Of a stretch of DNA of 64,000 nt, positions 49,194 to 57,692 are shown one piece after another. Source of the stretch: Gymnopus androsaceus JB14 (taxonomy: Eukaryota; Basidiomycota; Agaricomycetes; Agaricales; Omphalotaceae). The DNA lies in contig ML769400.1 of NCBI GenBank assembly GCA_009733575.1, positions 186,001-250,000 of the forward strand. The letters are read 5' to 3'. The notes below the pieces were generated by a model. That model did not search any database. It had not been told where the DNA came from and was given only the letters and a program-made list of their open reading frames with translations. A program made the translations under genes and the position numbers. Every line of letters starts with the position of its first letter. The first letter of the stretch is position 1.

Positions 49194-50757
49194 TTGTGTC
49201 CTTTGAAGAAACAAAACCTAGCAAAACCTTGACCTGCTTTTAAATAAGTTGCGAGGCACGCCTCAAAAAGGTTGTCAGCACTGACTTGAGTTGATGCCTA
49301 TCTGCATCGCGATATAGCAAAATAACCAGACCCGACTGAAAATCCCCGTACAGCGTCTGCGCATTCGTCGAGAAATACTACAGTAACTTAACACGTGTTA
49401 AAGACTGCGTCCCACTGGAGCCGTCGGAGTGCGTGTTCATAAGTCCAGCGAGCAGCATTTGGGCAGCATTGCAATCCCTAAGGCCAAAGCTGTTCCTGCA
49501 TCATCGCAACGGATCCTTTCGCGCAAATTTGTTACTGTGCATCTGTTTCGGTTCCGTAAGCGAGAACATGCGCTCAATCCGTGGTTGAAATGTCAGTATG
49601 GTGGGAAAGAACCTTGATTCTCCGAAAATCCGTTCCAAATTCGGCCGTACAGATCACGACGTCAGGCTGTGGACGCTCTGCTCAAATCCGAAAGTAAGCC
49701 GTTGGAAGGAACAACATCCAAGTCTGAGTATCTATCTATTATCACTTGGCCTTGGCCCCCCAGGGCCCTCCGAATCTGCTTAAATGCACCGCATTTGCCG
49801 AGGTCAACGAACAAGGAAAGCAAAGCTGTTGACCGTTCATTCATTTTGTTGAACAAATACGTACAGTGCTTGAAGTAAGCTGGCAACAATCGTCTCATGA
49901 ACCAAGAAACGAACATGGATGCAGACGTTGACGTGTACTATGGTCCAAATATCAAGATGCTCAATCGCAAGCCTCAGGTTTCATCGAGCCACAAAGCCGT
50001 GGACAGTGGAATTTCTGTGTCAGTTACAACGACTTGAGTCAACCCATGAGTAGCTAATTAAGCCGTAGGACCAAAGCTCTCGTATCTGGTCGGCTTGTCA
50101 GGTCTTTGAACTATCGAAACGACTGAATGAGATTGGCGGGAGCCTCGAGTCATTTCGAATCATACTCTATTGACTCAGACATTCAACCGAGAATAGAGAT
50201 TGCTGTAGTTTCACAAACAATCTAGAGTTACGAGTAGCAAGCAAAAAATGCTCATACCGCCGAACCGATGCACAGATTTCTCGGTGGTACTTGTCAAGTT
50301 GGGCGACGCGCAGCAAACTATAGAGTGCAAAAAAGGTTTCAAGGCGGGCGCATTTGAGTAGAGTCCCCGAACCACATATCGACTGCGCACTCTTCAGTTA
50401 TGAGGAGGAAACACGATTATCATGGAAGGCTGAGTGTACATAGAACATGAAGGCTATCCTAGATGCCACCAAAAAAACTCGCATTGGAAAGCAGCGGGTG
50501 AAACCAGAGCGCAGCACTCATCGTTGAAAGGGACCGTCTGAGGAAGGAAAGTATTAGTATTACGTGATCGAGCACTGGATTCTGGAGAGTATCCTGGTCT
50601 TATTTAAGAAAAGGCGAAGGCGAGATACCATAGAACACTAGTACTGGGCAGAGATCCTAAAATTAATATTTACAAAGATAGAAATTAGGCTGTTGCAAAA
50701 AAAGAAAAAACCCAATAGCTAGCTGTATAGCTGAAGTAGAGGAAACACGGCGGCTGT
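49194..50757. other. intergenic stretch between GST B and the F-box gene
   Basis: 1.6 kb with no supported gene. A minus-strand ORF (49662-49916) has a protein-like middle (VDLGKCGAFKQIRRALGGQG) but no family match or splice partners; treat as a possible remnant. Confidence 0.3.
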
Positions 50758-52461
50758 TCATATCATGGAAAGATATCCACTGCCCAACTGTTCGATGCCT
50801 GCGTACAAATCCCGCTCTAGTAGCGAGGGTTGTACCACATATTCCTCCAGTTCTACCTTGGCTACTCGCGAAACTCGCATGAAAACCCTGGTGATAGGTT
50901 CAGTCGATATTACCGCATTTGGTACGAAAGGGACTATAAGAAGGACTTTGATGCGTTCTAGAGATCGCACTGGTAAGGGAACATCGTTTTGCGCAGGATT
51001 AAACCACCTAGAAGCAACAAAATCCCTTAAAGGGACAGCCTGTAACATGGCACTGACGGTAAATGATACATCTTTGAGCTTTGGAAGGAACGGCGAGGGC
51101 TGCTCGGCTGCGGAGGTTTGGGAGGTAGTGGAAGATGGCAGCTTCAATGTGAGGAGCTCGAGAAGATCGGAACCTATCGGCAGCCTCCATTTGTTGATCT
51201 CCAAGGCTTCCAGCGTATCATGAATAGTGGGATGTCGGAGGTAGGAGATGAACTGCTCTTCCAAGTAAGGCAAATCAGTCATGGATAAAGCCTCCAGTTT
51301 ACACTTGGACCTTGATAAGAAGCTGGTGAACAGTTCATCTGGCCACTCGTATGAAGTATCATCCGACAACCCATCCAATGCTAGTTTTCTGAGAGCAGGC
51401 AGTTTCAGCCGTTGGAGGACAGCCGTCACTTCACCCTCTTCGAGATACTTTAAAGATAAGGTATGAAGATGCTGCAAGGTGAGCTCTTCGTCGAAGGAAG
51501 GATCGAAGGGGTCTTCGGCTACCATGTCCAGGCTGACATCGCAGGTTTGCAGTGCTGGACAGTTCATGAAAACAACGAACAAGTCTTTCAACAGCATACC
51601 ACGCGTGGCTTCAAAGCTACGTAGAAACATCCACGACGATCCTTCGAGGCCTGGTACCAGCGCATTAAACGAAATATCTTGCAAGTTTGGGGAAGCCTTC
51701 AAGAGCTCCACCGCCCATATAGCTACTTCAGAAGCCGGCGATAGCACCGACTGGTCTCTGAAGCACATGGTTTGTAGATTAGGAACACCGGTCGGGGGTA
51801 TGGGAGGAAATGGGCTGGCTTGTATTCCATTTGACGAGCACTGCACATCGAAATCAAGGTACTCCCAACGTGATATCTGGCTCATGAGTTCGCTCAAAGT
51901 ACCACAAACGCCAGAAATGATCTCCTTTGTCTTGTAGTCTCCTGTACTGGTGTAGTATCCAGAGGCTTTGAGAGTAATGTACAAGGGAGATACACGTGAA
52001 CGCTCGAGACAAAATTTGGTTAAGGGAACGAAGTCTGTCTGTGATGAGGGACGATGATGATGGAGCACAATAGACGACCAGAGTGCTGGTGTAGAAAGCG
52101 CGACAGCTCTCCATTGTCTCGAAACTTGACATAGCGTGTAAGGCGCATCGGAGAAATCTGGATACGCGTAATATGCCTCGCTTCTGTTATCTACTGTTGG
52201 GATGGGTTCCGTACAGTGGATGAAGATTTCCGAGAGAAGCTCTGGTGGGAGCTTGCGAATTCCTAGTAGAGATTTATACCGTAGCTTTTCGCTTCGAATC
52301 TTTCTAGTCTGTTCCCGGAGACAGAGAAGATACGCGTCCAACGCATCAATGCCTTCCTTGACTAATAATATGTCCTGCGATGAAGGAGGCTGGTTGGATT
52401 GAAGAAGAGGTTTCAGACGTGGATCTCCCTTGAATTCCGGCAGCTCGAAACTGTTTTTCAT
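50758..52461 (-). CDS. F-box protein
   Basis: A single uninterrupted ORF of 567 aa. After a predicted helical segment (GIDALDAYLLCLREQTRKIR) it carries an F-box-like motif of agaricomycete type: IRKLPPELLSEIFIHC, then APYTLCQVSRQWRAVALSTP and ALWSSI. The rest resembles irregular leucine-rich repeats (LPALRKLALDGLS, LEALSMTDLPYLEEQF, LEALEINKWRLP). Such proteins are expected to be substrate adaptors of SCF ubiquitin ligases; the family is large and variable in mushrooms. Next to it, divergently, is a ubiquitin-like gene, which may be coincidence. Start at the first ATG. Confidence 0.82.
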   Translation of the reverse strand: MKNSFELPEFKGDPRLKPLLQSNQPPSSQDILLVKEGIDALDAYLLCLREQTRKIRSEKLRYKSLLGIRKLPPELLSEIFIHCTEPIPTVDNRSEAYYAYPDFSDAPYTLCQVSRQWRAVALSTPALWSSIVLHHHRPSSQTDFVPLTKFCLERSRVSPLYITLKASGYYTSTGDYKTKEIISGVCGTLSELMSQISRWEYLDFDVQCSSNGIQASPFPPIPPTGVPNLQTMCFRDQSVLSPASEVAIWAVELLKASPNLQDISFNALVPGLEGSSWMFLRSFEATRGMLLKDLFVVFMNCPALQTCDVSLDMVAEDPFDPSFDEELTLQHLHTLSLKYLEEGEVTAVLQRLKLPALRKLALDGLSDDTSYEWPDELFTSFLSRSKCKLEALSMTDLPYLEEQFISYLRHPTIHDTLEALEINKWRLPIGSDLLELLTLKLPSSTTSQTSAAEQPSPFLPKLKDVSFTVSAMLQAVPLRDFVASRWFNPAQNDVPLPVRSLERIKVLLIVPFVPNAVISTEPITRVFMRVSRVAKVELEEYVVQPSLLERDLYAGIEQLGSGYLSMI

Positions 52462-52594
52462 TTAGATATGCAGCTGAACTGGATATTTAGTGGATTTTTT
52501 TGAACAGTTGATTGGGAACACACCAATAATTTTAGAAATGATGTTGGGGCAGGGAGCAAGCAAATAGGCGCCGGTACGCTTCGTTCCTGCTCCA
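52462..52594. promoter_or_regulatory. shared divergent promoter, F-box / ubiquitin-like
   Basis: 133 bp between divergent start codons. No clear TATA box; the two genes may be co-expressed. Confidence 0.45.
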
Positions 52595-52975
52595 ATGCAA
52601 ATCTTCATCAAAACTCTCGTAGGCAAGACCATCACACTAAATGTCGAATCGGAAGACACTGTTGATAGTGTCCATGCTAAAATTCAGCAAAAGGAAGGGT
52701 AAGTCTCGACTTTCAACCAGCCCCATAAACGACTTTATGGTCTTTCGTCTTTCAGAGTACCATCATCTCAAGTTCGTCTCATATTTAACAATAAGCTGTT
52801 GGAAAATGGACATACATTGTCAGATTACAACATAGAGAAGGAGTCTACGCTTCATTCGGTGCTGAGGTGCGTAGTATTAGTTCAAACTTTTAACCACACG
52901 CTATTAATATCAAACGGATTTCACTCCAGACTACCATGCTGCAATCCTGTCGAAAATAGCGATAGATGCTCTTAG
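52595..52975 (+). CDS. divergent ubiquitin-like protein without a diGly C-terminus
   Basis: Three exons (52595-52698, 52756-52866, 52930-52975; 261 nt) give 86 aa aligning without gaps to ubiquitin: [37 protein letters not shown] and [18 protein letters not shown]. Lys6, 11, 29, 33, 48 and 63 and Ile44 are kept; Lys27 is His. After Arg72-Leu73 the sequence is Pro-Cys-Cys instead of Arg-Gly-Gly, followed by [10 protein letters not shown] and a stop. The last intron is also an open in-frame read-through ([11 protein letters not shown]), and neither form ends in Gly-Gly. It therefore should not be conjugated by the usual E1 route. It may be a decayed ubiquitin copy or a non-conjugated Ubl. Confidence 0.8.
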
Positions 52976-53513
52976 TTTTACAGCGATGAGTTTGGATTCG
53001 CGTAATTTAAATCGTAATCAGTTCACCTAGGTTCGAGTTGAAGCGCCAGTGCGAAGCACACTCACCAAACATTTATCCTACCCAATGCTCAGCTGCTTCG
53101 CATTTGGGCTCCACCATGCTAATCATGCCGCTACTTCGCTTCCTACCCTAATCCTAAACGGAAGTCGCATTTCAAGCAAGGCCTTGTCGGCTTAACTCCG
53201 GCCGTTGTCAGGCTTTGTTGCTGTCCCCATACAGTAGCCCAGGAAATCCTTTATGGTGACATTGAATCTGTCTGGAGTTTGGGCCCGTAAAAATGTTTGA
53301 TTCAGAATCCATGCATAAGTACGCCTTCCCCAAGCTGCATTTTGGCTCGTCCCCACCCGTTCTCCGATTGACTTCGGTAGCCATCTCAGCTTGGCGGATA
53401 CCGAACGGAACTGGCGCCGCAAGTCTAAACTGAAAGGACTGAAGCGATTAATTTCAAATACCCGAGTTCTAAGCTCCATGCTTTGGTTCTCATCTTTCAT
53501 TTCGTTCTCCACC
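52976..53513. other. intergenic stretch
   Basis: Between the ubiquitin-like gene and the membrane protein remnant. A minus-strand ORF (53192-53515) shows no recognisable domain. Confidence 0.35.
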
Positions 53514-54553
53514 ATGTCTGGGATGTCGAATGTAAACTGGTGGACCCGCTATATGGGCTGCTATCTTTCGCACTTAACCTATGGCTTTTTAATGCCAACT
53601 TCACTGTTGAGCAATGTAAAACCTTGTGAGTTTGTCAACTTTGGTATGTACAGATTTCGCTAAAACGATGCACCTATTCTAGCCATTATTTGATTGCCGC
53701 TACTTGCATGTGGACGACGCTGGGTTCAGGTAATTTTTGTCCAACTCTACTACTTCTCGATGTGCATAGAACTTATGCGTTTCTGGGGAAAGGGTGCATG
53801 CTCAAAGCCTTACTTATCGGCATGCTGCTGATAGAAACTGGTTACTTGCTCTTTGTGTCAATAGCCGGAACGCACCAAACTGACCCAGTGTTTGGCACAT
53901 TGGGTCCTTGTACTGCGTCAGATGAGCCGGGCCAACACATCGTCATGGGTTTCTGGTTGGCCCCTGTGGTTTTTGATTGTATTGTTGCATCTTTGACGAT
54001 ACACATGGTGAGTGGGTCAGGAATGACCATTGCACTTTGTTCATTGTATTCTGATATAGGCGTTTACGTTGCCAAAGATTGGGCCAAAAGTCGGATTGTG
54101 AACATTTTCGTTCGTGAAGGACTGTTATACTTTGTTGTAGGTCTTGAATATCCCTTTTGTGGAGGTTAGATGCTGTATACTTATTTCTTTTCGAGGCCGC
54201 CGTTTCAGTGAACGCACTCAATGTATGTCTTTGTCGTGCTTTCACGAAAGCCCCGTTAACGATTTATAGGCAGCATTTATGTTACAATCGTAGGCTGGCC
54301 TGCTTCTTAATTCTTACACTTACTCACGGCTCGATCTCTTGACAACGCAAACATCCAGAATATTAATTGTCTGTATCAATTGTTTCCCGTCCCTCCTTTT
54401 GCCTTAAAAGTCTATCTAGGCTATCTCGCACTCGTTCTTTCTCAAGTCCTCACTTGGCATCTGGTATTGAATCTTCGAGGGAGTGATCACGATGGAACCG
54501 TACCGTTCTCCGCTGCTACACGTTCCGAGCTCCATATTCAACCACCACAGTAA
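53514..54553 (+). pseudogene. multi-pass membrane protein of the agaricomycete DUF6533-like type, probably decayed
   Basis: Pieces in order: NVNWWTRYMG, LWLFNANFTVEQCKTL, HYLIAATCMWTTLG, RTYAFLGKGCMLKALLIGML, GYLLFVSIAGT, LGPCTASDEPGQH, GFWLAPVVFDCIVASLTIHM, KSRIVNIFVREGLLYFVV, AVSVNALN and LVLNLRGSDHDGTV. This is the layout of a large mushroom family of seven-helix membrane proteins of unknown function (polar WxxPLLFD-like and FRDGxxYF-like motifs). The first exon changes frame between YMGCYLS and NLWLFNAN. Later exons need stops bridged after AAFMLQS. The last readable segment ends at TAA 54551-54553. I consider it a pseudogene or badly spliced model; the assignment rests on motif spacing only. 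Confidence 0.45.
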
Positions 54554-55104
54554 TTTGGACACTCTAGGGTTACTGATATCCCCTTGACTCAATTTACAAA
54601 CATGGGATCCAGAGGCGGAACTGAAGCATATGAGGAGTTAAAGTGCAGGTAAGGTCACACTACTCTTTCTACTTCCAAATTGCACCAGGTTTACTCCGAA
54701 CCATGTCAATGATGTTGAAAGGCAAGAAGATCATCCAATAGATCATGAATTGTCGGACAAGGTCCGAAGGTAGATCCACCGTAGCCTCTACATACGAAGA
54801 ATGACCCGATATGAAGCCCGTGTGCTTGAATCCTTCTGCTATAGTCGTCCCATATAGCGAGTCGCTTGATTAGTACTTCTGCTGTCTGAAAGCACGCACT
54901 TCCAAAGTTGAGGGACACATGTAATGTAAAATACACGAACCAAAAGTTGGTAATTACGTCACTGTACTTATGAAAATCGATGTTACTAGAATCAAAAACG
55001 AAATGAACAGGCGCTGGCACTGATAAACGCCCGCTCATTCTCACCCGTTCTTATACTACCGGCGGACCATAGACCTGTTGGACACTCGCCATAATGATAC
55101 TGTA
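54554..55104. other. stretch left of the GH55 duplication
   Basis: Includes a minus-strand ORF (54706-55044, 112 codons, with GSFFVCRGYGGSTFGPCP) that I cannot assign. No other signal. Confidence 0.3.
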
Positions 55105-57692
55105 GCTTCAAGCCTCAAGAGCAGCAATATCTTTGCTTGGCTCAACTCCCAAGGCTATTCAATAATCAGCACCCGAAAAGTCTATCTTACACTTGTCTCT
55201 GGATAATCTCAAGATGATCTTGCTGATAACTGAGCGTACTTTCCGACATGTCTGCGATTTTGACGCGGCGCCAAAGCAGATGATTTAATATCGCACTCGC
55301 GATCCAAATACGCGACTTGCAATTGAAAGTCCCAAGCTGCATAAATCTTCAATCGATTCCACGCTGAAGCACATCAGTCTACTGCCGGCATATAATCCCT
55401 TCCAGCTAGTCCATATTAATCACATTTCTTCGGGCTCACTCAATTAGTACTTCAGTCCTTGAGGTCCTAGTGCCAAGAGCAAAGATTTATCAGTATCACG
55501 CGGAATACTTCATACACTCTTAATTGTTTAGTCCTTCGCCATTTTGAGTCTCTTGACTTGAAATTCGCGAGGTTTATCGACATCTATCAGTAGCAAATGA
55601 CTTCCTCGGAGTACTTTATAAAAGCCAACTCTCGAAGATATGTGCCAACTAATCCCCCCGGATTCTTCTCTTCTTCATCATGCCTTCAAACCGGGCTCTC
55701 ACTATTATATACGTGGTTCTCAGCTATTTTACCTTGGTTTCGAGTCTTGGAACATCGTGCTCAACTCCCCTTGGAAGTGGCACGGCCGCGCCAACAGGTA
55801 TGCAGACGTGTTTTGATTACCGATCGAACTCATAACAATGTATTCCCCAGATCCCTTCTGGTTGCAGAATATCAAACACCAAGGAACCTCCGCATTCAAC
55901 CCTAATCCCAGTGGCTACCAAGTATTTAGAAATGTCAAGTAAGTCGGCCCGGACAACGATCTTGCTGGTGCTCACTGTGATGTTCATGCTCGCAGGGATT
56001 TCGGTGCGAAAGGTTAGAGTGCCTGCATACGTTCCGAGTACAGAACGTTGCTGAAGAAATAACACAGGCGATGGAGTCACTGATGACACCGCTGCAATCA
56101 AGTTTGTGTTTATTACCGTGGCATTGTCTTCATTTCAACGTCTTTCCCCAATAGCAATGCCATCTCGTCAGGAAATCGATGTGGAGGAGGCTCATGTCCA
56201 TCATCGACGTTAGTATATCTCAATCTTTTCAGCTCGACGCCCCGCTGAAATGACTTGCTAGGATAACCCCAGCTGTTATTTACTTTCCTTCCGGAACATA
56301 CGTTATTTCTTCGCCCATTATCGCTTATTACTACAGTCAACTCATTGGTGATGCTCGGAAACCTCCTACTCTACTAGGTGAGCTTTAACCCTCATAAAGC
56401 TGGCATGATGTTTATCTCCTTTACTAGCGTCTCCGTCCTTCGTTGGCATGGCTGTAATCGGTAATTTCTATCTCATTCGCTGTCCAGTTCATCCAGTTTT
56501 GTTTATGCTTCATCCCAGATGCGGATCCATACCTTCCAAGTTCGTTTTTCAGCACTTTTGTTCAGAATACCTGTTTGATCATTTTTCTGTGTAATGCATA
56601 GACGGAGGAGGTGCGCATCCTTTTTATGAGAACTGTTTACTCGTTTAATATTTCTTGAAGGCGCACAATGGTACACGAATCAAAGTATGTCGTCTTTCAA
56701 GCATTCGAATGTCTTTCATAAAGATCGTCTTCAATCTTCCAGATAACTTGTGAGTATTCGGACACGACATCTGCGTGTTCCTACTACTGATGCTTTTTTC
56801 CAGTTTCCGGTCTGTAAGAAACTTTGTGATTGACGTCAGACAGTATGTTCTCCGAGTTCCGAGTTACTTGACATGGGTCTGACTCAAGTAATCGCAGAGT
56901 CGCCGCCACCAACGATCAGGAACTGGCATTCACTGGCAGGTAATCTGGTCGTGAACTTTGCCGGATAATCCGACCAGTTAAACCCCATTACACTAGGTGG
57001 CTCAAGGGACTAGTTTGATGAACATCGTCTTTGAAATGTCTTCCGCCAGTAACACCGCACATCAGGGTAAGCTCACTGACTGGATATGCTGACTTGTTGC
57101 TGAAACCCGAGTCCTTCAGGTATCTGGATGGAAAATGGAAGGTTGTGTTGATCGACTCTCATCCTTGTTCCATAGCTCAACTCGATCTGTTTTGACCAGT
57201 GGTGGATTTATGGGAGACCTTGTATTCAATGGAGGTGAGAACATTGGAAGCTATCCCTTCCACCGAGTCGTCTGATATATGAAATTTCAGGGAAATTTGG
57301 AATCTGGGGCGGGAATCAGCAGTAAGTAGCGCACAAGCCTCCTTTACTGCATGCAGGATTTCAGTGAACTGTGTTACCAAGGTTCACTGTCCGGAACATC
57401 ACTGTAAATGGGGCTCAGACTGCGGTACTTGTTCAATCTCATTGCTCGCTATACTGGCATTTATAACGTGATTTCCTTTAGGTGTATGGCCTGTGGAACT
57501 GGGGCATGTTATGATTTAATTCTTAATTTCCGAACGCTCATCTCTTTCCTAGGCTGGACATTCCAAGGAGTCACAATTAACAATTGTCAGGTTTGTAACG
57601 ACTCAATCGATGCCCAAGTCAAAATGACGACTAAATAAATCTCCAAGGTGGGCTTTGACCTTGCAACCGGTGGCTTGACGAATGCGGACCAG
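55105..57692. repeat. left arm of a ~6.3 kb tandem duplication carrying GH55
   Basis: Sequence from 55105 matches that from 61413 to the window end, including promoter, exons and introns. The start offset is about 6308 bp, the offset at the ATG is 6346 and at the end 6341. Long stretches (57120-57420 against 63466-63765) are almost identical even in introns, while the promoter arms carry many small indels. The right arm continues beyond the window. Confidence 0.85.
55617..55623 (+). promoter_or_regulatory. TATA box of GH55 copy 2
   Basis: TATAAAA lies 63 bp before the ATG, inside a block (ACTT.TAAAAGCCAACTCTC) conserved between the two duplicated promoters. Confidence 0.6.

Noticed and set aside
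54706..55044. 112-codon minus-strand ORF
   Set aside because: Composition is protein-like in places, but there is no family match, no partner exons and no promoter signal; left as unassigned.
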